Origin: Priestia megaterium
Lineage (GTDB): Bacteria; Bacillota; Bacilli; Bacillales; Bacillaceae_H
DNA length: 64,000 nt
Reading direction: 5' to 3'
Assembly: GCF_009497655.1 (NCBI RefSeq)
Contig: NZ_CP023317.1
Span: 4,183,501-4,247,500, forward strand
The notes beneath the pieces are model-generated. The model saw nothing but the letters and a program-made list of their open reading frames with translations, ran no database searches and was not told where the DNA came from. The position numbers and the translations under genes were made by a program. Shown piece by piece: positions 27,293-37,624 of the stretch (the first letter of the stretch is position 1; each line of letters begins with the position of its first letter).

Positions 27293-29362
27293 TTATTGCA
27301 TGCTGTTATTTGCAAGATTGTATTTTTCCAACTTATAATACAGAGAACGCAGGGAAATATTGAGCTGTTTTGCTGTTTTCGTTCGGTTATACTTGTTTGC
27401 AATCAGCACTTTTTGAATAAGTTCAGCTTCATAATTTTCCATCATGTGCGCTAAAGTCTTCCCTTCGAATACTACCTCTTCATTCGCCTGATTTTTTTCT
27501 TTTTTGCCCTTGCCTTCAAGTGAAGGGAGATGAACAGAATCAATCATTGTTTCCGTATAGTGCATATAAATAATAGCTCTTCCTAATATGTTTTCAAGCT
27601 CTCTGACGTTTCCTGGCCAGTCGTATGATCTCAATGATTGTAAGGCCCGCTCTGTTACCCCTTCAACATGTCGGCCGTAATCTTGATTAATTTTTGTAAT
27701 TAAGTGTGTAACAAGCGCTCCAATATCCTCTTTTCTCTTCCGAAGAGGAGGTATGTGAATCGGAATTTTGTTTAGCCGATAATACAAGTCCTGTCTGATG
27801 CTTCCATCAGCCATTCCTTTTTCTAAATTCACATTCGTAGCTGCAATCACGCGAACATTCACCGGAATAGGGGTCGTGCCTCCAACGCGAATAAGCTCTT
27901 TTTCTTGAAGCACTCGAAGCAGCTTAGCCTGCATATGAGCTGAAAGCTCCCCGATTTCATCCAAAAAGATGCTACCGTTATTGGCTTCTTCAAAAACACC
28001 TCGTTTTCCGCCTCGTTTTGCCCCGGAAAAAGCTCCTTCTTCATACCCAAAAAGTTCACTTTCAAGCAAAGACTCAGAAAGTGCAGCACAGTTGATCCGA
28101 ACAAATTTATTAAACTTTCGGCTGCTCGCATTATGAATCGCATGTGCAAACAGCTCCTTACCCGTCCCAGATTCACCTCTAAGCAAAACAGTAGCTGGTG
28201 TTTTAGCAGCAAGTCTAGCCTGCTCAATTGCTAACTGAAATTCTTCAGACTGACCAATGATATCAGCAAATGAATATTTCGCTTCAAGCGTTCGGATAAT
28301 TTGACGCGCTCTTTTGAGTTCATTTGTAAGCTCTTGAATTTCAGACATATCATGAATAACTCCAACGCTGCCTTTTAATTTTCCATCGACAATAACGGGG
28401 GCAACATTCACAACTACGTCTCTTTTACTCGGACCAAGCCTCATTCTTACACCTCGAACAGGACGTCTTGTTTGCAGCACCTTCATGTGCATACTGTCTC
28501 CTTCAGAGATATCGGCAGTCGCGGGCTGACCAATAATATCCGTCTTTTTTAAACCCGTAATTCTCGTATAAGCAGGATTAATTAAAATCCCTCTTCCTTC
28601 TTCATCGACAACCGAAATAGCTTCTTCAGAAGATTGAATAATAGCTTGAAGCATAGTTTGTACTTCTTTTAAGTTCGTAACTTCTTCTGCCAATCCGACA
28701 ACGTCCGTAATATCTTTAAAAATCGAAAAGGCACCAAACAGCTCTCTATTCTCGTCGAGTATTGGTATTCTAGTCGTAATGACCTTCCGTCCGCTATCTA
28801 ACACAAATTCACTATTTTGATCAATCGTTTTTGTATGAAGAACATCAACAAGTTTACTATTTGGAATAACTTCATGAAGATGCTTACCAATTACATCTCT
28901 GTGTGAAAAGTTCGTCAAACGCTCGGCGCTTTGATTAAATAGCGTAATATATCCATTCTTATCAATCACGACCATCGCATCATGAGCCGCGTTAAAAATA
29001 AGATCATATTTATACGATTCTTGCTTTAACCGCTGAATTAACTCTTCTTTTTCCTCCATCAGATTGGCCATAATTTCAGCAACCAATCCCGGAACTACCA
29101 GTGCATCAGCAGGTTTGCTTCTCTGCAATTGTTGAAAAACACCTTGTTTACCTGTTGTTTCAACAATGACATCGAGCTGCTTTGTCATATAAGGATCCCA
29201 ATTCATTCCAGTTGAAATATCTTGTTCTTGCGCATGCAAAACAGCCGGCGCGTCAGCTCGTACGTCTACTACACCAATCACTTTCATAAATTCTGTTTCC
29301 AACAAGATTTTCAGAATAGCTAATCCGCCTTTTCCTCCTCCAACGATCAACACTTTTTGCAT
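27293..29362 (-). CDS. bkdR: Sigma-54-dependent activator of branched-chain catabolism BkdR
   Basis: Enhancer-binding protein, 689 residues. The N-terminus ([18 protein letters not shown]...) is a Rossmann-like domain. Two PAS domains follow (about 125-240 and 240-345), then an AAA+ domain with Walker [12 protein letters not shown] (about residue 395) and a sigma-54 contact loop that reads GAFSGA rather than GAFTGA. A Fis-type helix-turn-helix ends the protein ([26 protein letters not shown]). It corresponds to B. subtilis BkdR (YqiR). It lies directly upstream of the operon and probably senses branched-chain metabolites. Confidence 0.93.
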   Translation of the reverse strand: MQKVLIVGGGKGGLAILKILLETEFMKVIGVVDVRADAPAVLHAQEQDISTGMNWDPYMTKQLDVIVETTGKQGVFQQLQRSKPADALVVPGLVAEIMANLMEEKEELIQRLKQESYKYDLIFNAAHDAMVVIDKNGYITLFNQSAERLTNFSHRDVIGKHLHEVIPNSKLVDVLHTKTIDQNSEFVLDSGRKVITTRIPILDENRELFGAFSIFKDITDVVGLAEEVTNLKEVQTMLQAIIQSSEEAISVVDEEGRGILINPAYTRITGLKKTDIIGQPATADISEGDSMHMKVLQTRRPVRGVRMRLGPSKRDVVVNVAPVIVDGKLKGSVGVIHDMSEIQELTNELKRARQIIRTLEAKYSFADIIGQSEEFQLAIEQARLAAKTPATVLLRGESGTGKELFAHAIHNASSRKFNKFVRINCAALSESLLESELFGYEEGAFSGAKRGGKRGVFEEANNGSIFLDEIGELSAHMQAKLLRVLQEKELIRVGGTTPIPVNVRVIAATNVNLEKGMADGSIRQDLYYRLNKIPIHIPPLRKRKEDIGALVTHLITKINQDYGRHVEGVTERALQSLRSYDWPGNVRELENILGRAIIYMHYTETMIDSVHLPSLEGKGKKEKNQANEEVVFEGKTLAHMMENYEAELIQKVLIANKYNRTKTAKQLNISLRSLYYKLEKYNLANNSMQ

Positions 29363-29400
29363 ATTTTTTCACCTTTTCTACTTAATATGTACATATTCCG

Positions 29401-29414
29401 TGCAAAATATTGCA
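29401..29414 (-). promoter_or_regulatory. Candidate BkdR-binding site upstream of bkdR
   Basis: The minus strand reads TATGCAATATTTTGCAC, 40 nt upstream of the bkdR start, matching the site at 27268-27281 at all but the two central bases. It suggests autoregulation (inference). Confidence 0.45.
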
Positions 29415-29537
29415 TATACCTATCATATAAAAAAAGAAACGCTCTTGACAATTTATTTAGTTCTTTTATGATTCAAGTATAACGGTTTTATAATGTAAAC
29501 GCATTCATTTTAAAAAAGAGAAGCGAAAGGAGAAGCT

Positions 29538-29789
29538 ATGGTTCGAATTATCGCACTGCTAATCTTACTTATTCCTGGTATACTCGCTGGATATGGCATT
29601 AAACTTATGAGAGATATGATTTTTGGCATCCTGCAATCCCCGTTCCCTTCTTTATTTTTGCAATTTTCAGTCGGTCTTCTATTATTTTTAGTCGGTCTTG
29701 GATTTGTTGCTGGCTTTATTCTTCACAGAGACCGCAAGCGAAACAAAGTTCAAAACAGATTTCAAAAAGATAAAAAAACATCGCATTAA
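29538..29789 (+). CDS. yqzF: Small membrane protein YqzF (DUF2627)
   Basis: 83 residues with two transmembrane helices (about 3-20, IIALLILLIPGILAGYG, and 40-63, QFSVGLLLFLVGLGFVAGFI) and a basic C-terminal tail rich in Lys/Arg. This fits the DUF2627 family, which lies next to bkdR in Bacillus. AAAGGAGAAGCT precedes the ATG. Function unknown. It is transcribed divergently from bkdR and ends in a shared terminator. Confidence 0.85.
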   Translation: MVRIIALLILLIPGILAGYGIKLMRDMIFGILQSPFPSLFLQFSVGLLLFLVGLGFVAGFILHRDRKRNKVQNRFQKDKKTSH

Positions 29790-29803
29790 TGCGATGTTTT
29801 TTT
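29772..29803. terminator. Bidirectional terminator between yqzF and yqiK
   Basis: AAAAAAACATCGCATTAATGCGATGTTTTTTT is a perfect palindrome with A and T runs on both sides, serving the two convergent genes. Confidence 0.92.
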
Positions 29804-30530
29804 ACGAAAAGCGCCCTCCAAATTGCTTCACCATTTTTTCTGGATAATCGGTAATAACGGATTCACATCCATATTTCCGAAGCTGCTCAGCTACTTTTAC
29901 ATCATTTACTGTGTAAGGTCGCACTGGAATTTGACAATCTTTTGAAGCGGCTACATTTACTTCATTAACGGTACGCTGATTAGGGTGAAGAGCTTTTGCG
30001 CCAAGATGCTGAGCATATACCCAAGGCTCATACATCGGATAAGAATATAAAATAGCTGTTTCAATCGTAGAATCCAGGGAACTAATTCGGGCTAAGCTGT
30101 TATGATTAAAAGATGAAATCATCGTTCGATCCTTCATCTTGTATAAATAAATTAAATCCAAGACTTTCATTTCCAAGTATGGATAGTCAAATATATTGTT
30201 TTTCAACTCGATATTTACGCTAATTCCTTCACTTGAAGCCCACTCCATTACTTCATTTAACATGGGAATTTTACATACTCCATACTTTTTTTTGAACTTA
30301 TAGCTCGCATCTAATTTTTGTAAATCTTGATACGTAAAATCTTTTACATACCCTTTTCCATTCGTCGTTCGATCTACTTTTTCATCATGAATTACAGCAA
30401 GTTCTCCATCCTTTGTCATATGCACATCAAGTTCAATTCCGTGTGCTCCGACTCTCGCTGCTTCTTTGAAGGAAATCATCGTATTTTCAGGAAACGTTCC
30501 AGCTGCGCCGCGATGACCTATTACAAACAT
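29802..30530 (-). CDS. yqiK: Glycerophosphodiester phosphodiesterase (YqiK)
   Basis: Hydrolyses glycerophosphodiesters to glycerol-3-phosphate plus an alcohol. 242 residues with the GDPD TIM-barrel. N-terminal catalytic GHRGAAGTFPENT (His-Arg and Glu) and the metal-binding EDLDVHMTKDGELAVIHD (here GIELDVHMTKDGELAVIHD) are visible, then DRTTNGKG. There is no signal peptide, so it is probably cytosolic. The ATG at 30530 overlaps no other gene. Confidence 0.92.
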   Translation of the reverse strand: MFVIGHRGAAGTFPENTMISFKEAARVGAHGIELDVHMTKDGELAVIHDEKVDRTTNGKGYVKDFTYQDLQKLDASYKFKKKYGVCKIPMLNEVMEWASSEGISVNIELKNNIFDYPYLEMKVLDLIYLYKMKDRTMISSFNHNSLARISSLDSTIETAILYSYPMYEPWVYAQHLGAKALHPNQRTVNEVNVAASKDCQIPVRPYTVNDVKVAEQLRKYGCESVITDYPEKMVKQFGGRFS

Positions 30531-30654
30531 ACTTGCTCAACTCCTCTATTATCACTTATTATTAACTTTAGCATTACTTAATAGTGAAAGCACGAATTTA
30601 CTGTTTATACTTTTTCACTTTCATTACTTTATATGCAAAAGGAGGTCGTTGTGT

Positions 30655-30807
30655 ATGAGACCACTGCAAATTTCACCGGATACAGCCGTAAAATTAGCAG
30701 AACAATTAAATATCCCTCTCGAGCAATTAATGCATATGCCTCAGCATATTTTGCTACAGAAACTTGCTGAATTAAATGCGAGCGAAGATAAAAAAGGATC
30801 TGAATAA
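30655..30807 (+). CDS. YycC-like small protein, 50 aa
   Basis: Encoded after a textbook AAAAGGAGGT ribosome-binding site (30637-30646) and before a strong terminator. The 50-residue protein begins MRPLQISPDTAVKLAEQL and continues with NIPLEQLMHMPQHILLQKLAEL, which I recognise as the YycC family. It is soluble and mostly helical, with no known function. Below the usual length cut-off of gene callers. Confidence 0.78.
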   Translation: MRPLQISPDTAVKLAEQLNIPLEQLMHMPQHILLQKLAELNASEDKKGSE

Positions 30808-30820
30808 CAGATCCTTTTTT
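30790..30820 (+). terminator. Terminator of the YycC-like gene
   Basis: AAAAAAGGATCTG pairs with CAGATCCTTTTTT around AATAA. The stop codon is in the loop. Confidence 0.9.
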
Positions 30821-30989
30821 CTTTCGAATTTTCGTTTCCAAAAATAGTATTACTTTCTTACTTCATTTCCCATAACATATATTAGAATATTTAATAATAT
30901 AAATGTATTTTTAAAAATGCTTTTAAATAAGTAATTTAATACTTTTTTGTGTATATTTAATTATTTTTTGATTTTTCCATATAATTTCA

Positions 30990-31019
30990 TTGACGAAATT
31001 ATTGTTTTTCTACTAAAAT
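30990..31019 (+). promoter_or_regulatory. Likely sigma-A promoter of dtpT
   Basis: The 310-bp gap before dtpT is very AT-rich and holds no gene. TTGACG (30990-30995) and TAAAAT (31014-31019) are 18 bp apart, about 100 nt before the start codon. I saw no clear CodY box. Confidence 0.5.
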
Positions 31020-31120
31020 AAAAATACATTATATTTATTCCAGTACTTATATTCTGATTTTTTGATCAATTCAAATAAAAGAATTAAATAGTATGAGAGA
31101 AATTTTAGGGGGACTTCATT

Positions 31121-32452
31121 ATGCAAGCAGCTGTACAACACGAAAATCAGCAGCAAAATGAGTCTAGGAAAAAACACCCTCCTGGACTGTACTTATTATT
31201 CGCGACTGAGGCATGGGAAAGATTTAGTTATTATGGAATGAGAGCCATTCTGGTTCTTTATTTAACTGCTACCGCTGCTCAAGGTGGACTCGGGGTAGAT
31301 AAAGCAACTGCACTGAGCTTATATGGAACATTCACTAGTGCTGTTTACATTACGCCGATGATTGGCGGATATTTAACAGACCGCTTCCTCGGAAGAAGGC
31401 TAGCCATCACAATCGGTGGTGTGATTATGGCACTCGGGAATTTTTCCATCTTCATTCATCAAAGCGTAGCCGCTTTGTATATCGGACTTGCTTTATTAAT
31501 TATCGGAAACGGATTTTTCAAACCAAATATCTCCACATTGGTCGGAGATCTTTATGCAGAAAATGATCCTCGCCGTGACGGTGCTTTTACCATTTTTTAT
31601 ATGGGTATTAACTTTGGTGCATTTTTCGCCCCATTAGTTGTTGGATTAATGAGTTATAAATACGGATTTTTAACAGCAGCTATCGGAATGGTTGTTGGAC
31701 AAATTTTATTTAACCTACTGGCTAATCGCTATTTAGGTGATATTGGGAAAGAGCCTACAGGAAAAGTTCATGCAGCAGCATCTCAAACATCAACTGCTCC
31801 GCTGACAGCACGAGAAAAGAAAAGAACGGTTGCTATCGTTATTCTAGCTTTCGTTGTTATTGCTTTCTGGACAGCTTTTGAACAGGCTGGAAGTTCTTTA
31901 ACGCTATATGCTCAAGATCAAATTGATCGTCAAATCGGTAGTTTTACGGTTCCAACAGAGTGGTTCCAATCATTGAATCCACTGTTTATCATGATTTTAG
32001 CACCAATTATGTCACTTGTTTGGTACAAGCTAGGAAATTCAAAACGCGGTGATTTTAAAACACCAACAAAAATGGGTATGGGACTTGTAACAGTCGGATT
32101 AGGATTCTTAATTTTAATTCCAGCCGTTATGTATACTGGTAATGACCCAGCTTTAAAAGTAAATATCCTATTTATGATTTTCACTTACTTCCTGCACACG
32201 CTAGCTGAGCTTATGATTTCGCCAGTAGGGTTGTCTATGGTAAGTAGACTGGCTCCATTAAAGCTTGCTTCTCTTTTAATGGGCGTATGGATGGCAAGCT
32301 CTGCTGTTGCTAATAAGCTAGCGGGTGTTCTTGCATCTTATACACAGTCGTTAGGTTATTTCGACATCTTCAGCTTAATCGGAGCTGTAACAATTGTACT
32401 TGGAATTATTGTTTTGTTCCTTTCAAAATCGATTGCTAAATTAATGGATTAA
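31121..32452 (+). CDS. dtpT: Proton-dependent di/tripeptide transporter (POT family)
   Basis: Membrane symporter that imports small peptides. 443 residues with about 12-14 transmembrane helices. POT signatures are visible: ATEAWERFSYYGMRAIL (E-x-x-E-R-F-x-Y-Y), GGYLTDRFLGRR and FTIFYMGINFGAFFAPLV. AGGGGG precedes the ATG at 31121. B. subtilis YclF/DtpT is the closest family member I know, but it sits elsewhere in that genome, so this copy may have moved here. It ends in a strong terminator. Confidence 0.92.
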   Translation: MQAAVQHENQQQNESRKKHPPGLYLLFATEAWERFSYYGMRAILVLYLTATAAQGGLGVDKATALSLYGTFTSAVYITPMIGGYLTDRFLGRRLAITIGGVIMALGNFSIFIHQSVAALYIGLALLIIGNGFFKPNISTLVGDLYAENDPRRDGAFTIFYMGINFGAFFAPLVVGLMSYKYGFLTAAIGMVVGQILFNLLANRYLGDIGKEPTGKVHAAASQTSTAPLTAREKKRTVAIVILAFVVIAFWTAFEQAGSSLTLYAQDQIDRQIGSFTVPTEWFQSLNPLFIMILAPIMSLVWYKLGNSKRGDFKTPTKMGMGLVTVGLGFLILIPAVMYTGNDPALKVNILFMIFTYFLHTLAELMISPVGLSMVSRLAPLKLASLLMGVWMASSAVANKLAGVLASYTQSLGYFDIFSLIGAVTIVLGIIVLFLSKSIAKLMD

Positions 32453-32485
32453 AAAAAGCAGCCTTTTCTGAAGGCTGCTTTTTTT
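32451..32485 (+). terminator. Terminator of dtpT
   Basis: AAAAAAAGCAGCCTT and AAGGCTGCTTTTTTT pair around TTCTG. Confidence 0.93.
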
Positions 32486-32825
32486 ATCATTTACTTATCC
32501 ATATATGTAGATGAATTTTTTAACACATCTTCTAAATCTTCTTTCAAACACAAAGCCCTCATAACAATTAAATAAATTATTTCAATAAAATACACTACTA
32601 TGGATCACAAGATGTACATTCCCTTAACCTCCCTATTTCCAACTCTTAAAACAAAATGAAAGGACCCATGAATGATTAAAATTCATCGGCCCTGCAGTAA
32701 AAAGTTTATTGATTTGCAGTTTGCTATCTAGTGTAAATTCCAAAAGTTTATCGGCATGTACTACTCTGTATTACAAAAGGTATCAGCTCACTCAAAACCC
32801 CGTAATTCCAGCAGTCCTATCCCTT
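32486..32825. other. Gene-free stretch between dtpT and spo0A
   Basis: About 340 bp with no supported gene and no clear terminator for spo0A. The longest minus-strand frame is a 23-codon piece (MRALCLKEDLEDVL...) at about 32500-32570 without a ribosome-binding site. It may be a remnant. Confidence 0.5.
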
Positions 32826-33614
32826 TCAACTCGCTTTATGTTCAAGGCGTAATTTATCCGCAACCATGGCGATAAATTCACTATTTGTCGGCTTTGCTTT
32901 TGACATGCTGACAGTATATCCGAATAATGAAGAAATAGAATCAATGTTCCCTCGGCTCCATGCTACTTCAATGGCATGACGAATGGCGCGCTCAACGCGG
33001 CTTGCTGTTGTATTGTATTTTTTTGCAATGTCAGGATACAGCACTTTTGTAATCGACCCAAGCAGCTCAATATCCTTATATACCATTGAAATGGCTTCTC
33101 TCAAATATAAATAGCCTTTAATATGAGCAGGTACACCAATTTCGTGAATGATGCTCGTAATGCTTGCATCTAAATTTGCTGGTTTGCTGTCGCGATGCGA
33201 ACGCATGGAAGAAGATGAACGTTGCATAAATGAAGATGTTTGTCCGCTAACTTGACGAATATGATTCACTAAGTTTTCCATATCAAACGGCTTTAGAATA
33301 AAATAAGCAGCTCCTAAATCAACCGCTTTTTTCGTTACGTCTTCTTGCCCAAATGCTGTTAGCATGATGACATTTGGATAATTTTCTTTTTTCATTTCTT
33401 TTAACTGACCTAAAACTGCTAATCCATCTAGATGCGGCATAATAATGTCTAATACAAGAACATCCGGATCTTTATCTTTTAAAATGGATAAACACTCTTG
33501 TCCATTGTAAGCTACTCCGATTACTTCCATGTCTTCTTGCTCTGAAATATAATCTTCAAGCAAACCAATTAGTTCCCGATTATCATCAACCAAGCATACT
33601 TTAATTTTTTTCAA
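32826..33614 (-). CDS. spo0A: Sporulation master response regulator Spo0A
   Basis: Two-domain transcription factor, 262 residues. The receiver domain (1-125) has the acidic pocket VDDNREL, the phosphorylated aspartate in [13 protein letters not shown] (about residue 55), T in MLTAFG and K in ILKPFDM. After a Ser-rich linker, the sporulation-specific C-terminal DNA-binding domain shows [19 protein letters not shown] and [22 protein letters not shown] (recognition helix). The start is a TTG at 33614 after GAGGAAG. It lies downstream of spoIVB as in all Bacillus. Confidence 0.97.
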   Translation of the reverse strand: MKKIKVCLVDDNRELIGLLEDYISEQEDMEVIGVAYNGQECLSILKDKDPDVLVLDIIMPHLDGLAVLGQLKEMKKENYPNVIMLTAFGQEDVTKKAVDLGAAYFILKPFDMENLVNHIRQVSGQTSSFMQRSSSSMRSHRDSKPANLDASITSIIHEIGVPAHIKGYLYLREAISMVYKDIELLGSITKVLYPDIAKKYNTTASRVERAIRHAIEVAWSRGNIDSISSLFGYTVSMSKAKPTNSEFIAMVADKLRLEHKAS

Positions 33615-33684
33615 TGCAGCTTCCTCCTCAGTCCTTTATGTTATACGTCGTTTCCTACGTGTCTCTATTCTTTATTCTAAAGGA

Positions 33685-33715
33685 CAAATTCGACAATGCA
33701 ACATTATTTCCTTTA
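33685..33715 (-). promoter_or_regulatory. Candidate sigma-H promoter with Spo0A box, spo0A
   Basis: The minus strand has AAAGGAAATA and, about 14 nt further, GAATTT, which fits the sigma-H pattern RnAGGAwWW/RnnGAAT. Between them is TGTCGAA (33689-33695), an exact Spo0A-box core. B. subtilis spo0A has a sigma-H promoter controlled by 0A boxes, so the arrangement is expected. Confidence 0.6.
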
Positions 33716-33817
33716 TTTTTTTAGAAAAAAGTCTTTTAAATGGAATTTATTCGATTTTCTCTTATTTTCTTTGTTTTTCGACGTTTTTCTCGTACATTTA
33801 CGACAATAATTTTTATC

Positions 33818-33857
33818 AAAAAAAGCGAACTAATGACAACATTAGCTCGCTTTTTTT
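33818..33857 (-). terminator. Terminator of spoIVB
   Basis: AAAAAAGCGA and CTAATG arms pair with CATTAG and TCGCTTTTTT around ACAA. It overlaps the last codons of spoIVB. Confidence 0.9.
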
Positions 33858-35122
33858 CGATTATTTTTATAAATATCGATTCCTGCTTCGTTAAGCATCC
33901 ATTCAATATGGACACCGTAACCGGAGGTAGGATCATTTACAAAAACATGGGTAACCGCTCCAACGACTTTACCGTTTTGAATAATCGGACTCCCGCTCAT
34001 TCCTTGAACAATTCCACCTGTTTTCTTTAACAATTTAGGATCTGTAATTTTAATAACCATTCCTTTAGTAGCCGGAAACTTTTGAGGTATAGTACTCATA
34101 ATTTCAATATCAAATTCTTCCACTTGATCATCATCTACTACCGTTAGAATTTTAGCCGGTCCTTCTTTTACTTGATGAGATAGAGCAATTGGCATTGCTT
34201 TATCCATTATTCCGTTTTCCATCGTTGAAGACAATTTTCCAAAAATACCGAAAGGACTATTTCGTGTAATATTTCCAATGATTTGTCTATCTTCAGAAAA
34301 CCTCGCTAGCTTTTCGCCGGGAACGCCGTTCGAACCTTTCTCAATTGATGTAACGGTCGAACGGACAATTTGTCCATCTTCTACTACGATTGGCTTTTTT
34401 GTATCCATATCCGAAATAACATGGCCTAAAGCGCCGTATTTTTTAGATTTTGGATCATAAAAAGTCATTGTGCCAATTCCTGCAGCTGAATCACGGATGT
34501 ATAAACCGATTCTGTACGCATAATCTTGCTTATCTTTTAACGGATACAGCTTCGTGTCAAACTGCTTTTTTTCTCTTAAAATATGCAGATTTAATGGTTC
34601 ACCCGTTTTCCCTGCCTGCTGAATAAACGGTGTAATATCACTCATTTTTTCAATGGTTTTACCATTAATCTTCGTAATCATATCTCCAACTTGAATACCC
34701 GCAATTTCGCCAGGAGATTTTTTACCTTTTGCTGTATCTACCTGATGATAGCCTACAACAAGAACACCTTTTGAATTTAATTTCACACCGATTGATTGTC
34801 CACCAGGAATGACTTTAAAATCAGATAATACCTGCACGTCTACACGCTTTACAGGAATACCGGCCAAATGAAGCATCAACTCTTCTTTGCCTACCTGTTT
34901 GCCTGCTACGGTCAGCTTCGCCTTGTTACTTGTTACATCGTAAACAGGTGATGAAGCTTCTACGCTAAGCGGTAATGTCGTATTAATTTTTTCTTTTTGC
35001 TGTTCAAATAAGACGATTTGTTTTGGAATGTGTATATATTGTTGCACAACTGGAATAAATCCTACAAAAATGAACGAAACAAGGAGAATCGCACCAATTA
35101 TATGTCTGTATCGATTTTGCAT
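33842..35122 (-). CDS. spoIVB: SpoIVB serine peptidase
   Basis: Forespore-secreted protease that triggers pro-sigma-K processing by cleaving SpoIVFA. 426 residues: an N-terminal transmembrane anchor ([20 protein letters not shown]), a PDZ domain (about 110-200, with [20 protein letters not shown]) and an S55 protease domain. Catalytic His in [12 protein letters not shown] and Ser in [15 protein letters not shown] are visible. It lies between recN and spo0A as in B. subtilis. It is expected to be sigma-G controlled. Confidence 0.96.
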   Translation of the reverse strand: MQNRYRHIIGAILLVSFIFVGFIPVVQQYIHIPKQIVLFEQQKEKINTTLPLSVEASSPVYDVTSNKAKLTVAGKQVGKEELMLHLAGIPVKRVDVQVLSDFKVIPGGQSIGVKLNSKGVLVVGYHQVDTAKGKKSPGEIAGIQVGDMITKINGKTIEKMSDITPFIQQAGKTGEPLNLHILREKKQFDTKLYPLKDKQDYAYRIGLYIRDSAAGIGTMTFYDPKSKKYGALGHVISDMDTKKPIVVEDGQIVRSTVTSIEKGSNGVPGEKLARFSEDRQIIGNITRNSPFGIFGKLSSTMENGIMDKAMPIALSHQVKEGPAKILTVVDDDQVEEFDIEIMSTIPQKFPATKGMVIKITDPKLLKKTGGIVQGMSGSPIIQNGKVVGAVTHVFVNDPTSGYGVHIEWMLNEAGIDIYKNNRKKAS

Positions 35123-35260
35123 GTTTTCACTCTCCTCGCTTCCTCGCCTAAATGGCTACACATTTAATTTAGCCTTCTTAGAGCGCATTTATAACAGAAG
35201 TTCAGAGAAAAATGAAAAGAAGTGCAAGGAAACATTTTCAGTTCCTCCATTTTGTATAAA

Positions 35261-35303
35261 AAAACACCTTTAACACATACTGTTACGTGTTAAAAGGTGT
35301 TTT
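35261..35303 (-). terminator. Terminator of recN
   Basis: AAAACACCTTTAACAC pairs with GTGTTAAAAGGTGTTTT, followed on the minus strand by TTTT. It is just before the recN stop. Confidence 0.9.
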
Positions 35304-35304
35304 G

Positions 35305-37032
35305 TTAAATGGTCTGCTTCATCTTATCCGCTAAATCTAAAAGCTCTTTGGCATGCTCCTTCGTTAAGCTTGTAATTTCAGCTCCTGCAATCATTCGACC
35401 AATTTCTTTTACTTTTTCATCAAGAGTTAATGGAAGAACAGATGTCGTTGTACGATCACCTTTTATCTCTTTAGCAATAAAGAGATGAGTATCTGCCATA
35501 GCTGCTACCTGCGGCAAATGAGATATGCAAAGAACCTGCGAATCAACGGAAATGGCATGTATTTTTTCACCGATCGATTGAGCTACTCTTCCACTTACGC
35601 CTGTATCAACTTCATCAAAGATAATGGACGTCACGCCTTGATGCTTAGAGAAGATGCTCTTTAACGCCAGCATGATCCTTGACAGTTCTCCGCCTGATGC
35701 TACTTTCGCAAGAGGCTTTAACGGTTCACCAGGGTTGGTAGAAATATAAAACTCTACGTTGTCAATGCCGTCTTTGGTGAATTTTATTCTTTCGCCATTT
35801 ACTTCAACGTCATTTTTACCTGCATTTACGACAGAGAATTTAATTTGAAATACGGTTTTAGCCATATAGAGTTCTTGAAGCTCATGATGGATGCTGTCCG
35901 TTAACTCCTGAGCAAGTTTTTTTCGAATAGCTGAAACGTTGTTAGCTTCTACTAATAAATCCTGTGCTACGCTGTTTAACTGTTCTTTGATCTTGCTCAC
36001 GTGCGTATCTCGATTTTCAATACGATCAATTTCATCTTCAATTTGTGCTGCATATTCTAGAATTTCATCTACACTTTGACCGTATTTACGCTTTAAGTGA
36101 TTAATTTCATTTAAACGCGCTTCAATAAAGTCTAAGCGTTTCGGATCAAATTCTAATAAATCCAGCTGCTGACGAATTTTATAAGATGCGTCTTCTAACT
36201 GATAGAAGCTCGATGAAATAATCTCCGAAATTTCGGCATAGTTTTTTTCCAGTGACGAAATATCCTCCGTATGATTCATTGCTACGCCTACCCAATCCAG
36301 ACCTTGATGTTCACCGTGCAGCGCATTGTACGCATCGTTTAGCGACGTATAGATCTTTTCAAAGTTGGAAATCTTCAAACGCTCTTCATTTAGTTCCTCG
36401 TCTTCATTGAGCTGCAAATTTGCGGCTTTGATTTCATCTAATTGAAATTGAATAAGATCGAGGCGATGTGCCATCTGCTGCTCATTTTCAGTTAATTGAT
36501 CCAACTGCTTTTTTAGCGACGTATACCTCGAAAATACCTCTCGATACTCCGTCAAAGCCTCTTCTACTTTTTCTCCTCCATATTGATCAAGAAGAGTTAA
36601 GTGACGATCTTGATTCATTAAATCTTGGTGCTCGTGCTGTCCATGTATATCAATTAACGTCTGTCCGACTTCACGTAGGATAGCTAACGTGACGAGCTTC
36701 CCATTGATACGGCAAATACTTTTCCCATTTGTAGTGATATCTCGGCGAAGCACAATCATTCCATCTTCCACTTCCAAACCGACTTGTTTGGCTTTTTCGT
36801 GACTCGGATGCTGTTCTTCATCAAATAAGAAAAGCCCTTCAATTTCGGCTCTGTCTGTTCCATGGCGGACAAACTCCGAAGAGCCTCTTCCACCTACTAA
36901 CAATGAAATGGCATCAATAATAATCGACTTTCCCGCTCCTGTTTCGCCTGTTAATACCGTTAAGCCTTTTTCAAATGAAACAGAAAGTTCATCAATAATC
37001 GCAAAGTTTTTAATGGATAATTCAGCTAACAA
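35305..37032 (-). CDS. recN: DNA repair protein RecN
   Basis: SMC-like ATPase that binds DNA ends and helps recombinational double-strand break repair. 575 residues. Walker A GETGAGKSIIIDAISLL (about residue 30), long central coiled coils (about 150-380, LKKQLDQLTENEQQMAHRLD), signature LSRIMLALK within GGELSRIML, and Walker B SIIFDEVDTGVSG are visible. The start MLAELSIKNFAI at 37032 fits the family. It lies 16 nt downstream of argR, matching the Bacillus argR-recN order. Confidence 0.96.
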   Translation of the reverse strand: MLAELSIKNFAIIDELSVSFEKGLTVLTGETGAGKSIIIDAISLLVGGRGSSEFVRHGTDRAEIEGLFLFDEEQHPSHEKAKQVGLEVEDGMIVLRRDITTNGKSICRINGKLVTLAILREVGQTLIDIHGQHEHQDLMNQDRHLTLLDQYGGEKVEEALTEYREVFSRYTSLKKQLDQLTENEQQMAHRLDLIQFQLDEIKAANLQLNEDEELNEERLKISNFEKIYTSLNDAYNALHGEHQGLDWVGVAMNHTEDISSLEKNYAEISEIISSSFYQLEDASYKIRQQLDLLEFDPKRLDFIEARLNEINHLKRKYGQSVDEILEYAAQIEDEIDRIENRDTHVSKIKEQLNSVAQDLLVEANNVSAIRKKLAQELTDSIHHELQELYMAKTVFQIKFSVVNAGKNDVEVNGERIKFTKDGIDNVEFYISTNPGEPLKPLAKVASGGELSRIMLALKSIFSKHQGVTSIIFDEVDTGVSGRVAQSIGEKIHAISVDSQVLCISHLPQVAAMADTHLFIAKEIKGDRTTTSVLPLTLDEKVKEIGRMIAGAEITSLTKEHAKELLDLADKMKQTI

Positions 37033-37048
37033 CCTGCTTCACTCACCT

Positions 37049-37498
37049 TTATAACATTTCTAAGAATCGGTCTGATATAATTTGCGTATCTTCAGGAGTA
37101 CGGCAAATAATCAAACATGTATCGTCTCCACAAATTGTTCCTAATATTTCATCCCAGTCCAAATGATCAATCAATGCGCCAATCGCATTTGCGTTTCCCG
37201 GCAATGTTTTCATCACCAGCATATGCCCGGCTGAATCAATTTTTACAAATGCGTCCATAAGAGAGCGCTTTAACTTTTGTAAGGGATTAAAACGCTGATC
37301 TGCAGGCAAGCTGTATTTGTATCGTCCGTCCATCAAAGGCACTTTGACTAAGTGCAGTTCTTTAATATCACGAGAGATTGTTGCCTGTGTTACATTAAAA
37401 CCTTGGTTTTTTAAAATATCTACCAATTCATCCTGTGTTTCAATATCATTATTCGTGATAATGTCACGAATTTTAATATGTCTTTGCCCTTTATTCAT
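37049..37498 (-). CDS. argR: Arginine repressor ArgR (AhrC)
   Basis: 149 residues. The N-terminal winged helix (residues 1-70) is visible in [28 protein letters not shown] and [18 protein letters not shown]. The C-terminal hexamerisation and arginine-binding domain follows, with [33 protein letters not shown]. It represses arginine synthesis and activates catabolism when arginine is high. The artPQR transporter genes in this window are plausible targets, but no ARG box was clear. Confidence 0.96.
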   Translation of the reverse strand: MNKGQRHIKIRDIITNNDIETQDELVDILKNQGFNVTQATISRDIKELHLVKVPLMDGRYKYSLPADQRFNPLQKLKRSLMDAFVKIDSAGHMLVMKTLPGNANAIGALIDHLDWDEILGTICGDDTCLIICRTPEDTQIISDRFLEML

Positions 37499-37624
37499 GT
37501 TGGCACCTCACATTAATATGTAATCTTCTTTTTGTTTTGTTGTTTATAAGTCTTTCACTAATTAAGTATCATAATGTGTTCAACTTGATTATGCACCTTT
37601 TGTATAAAGAGTCATAATCAAATC

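Noticed and set aside
32498-32570. 23-codon frame between dtpT and spo0A as a gene
   Set aside because: No ribosome-binding site and no recognisable product.
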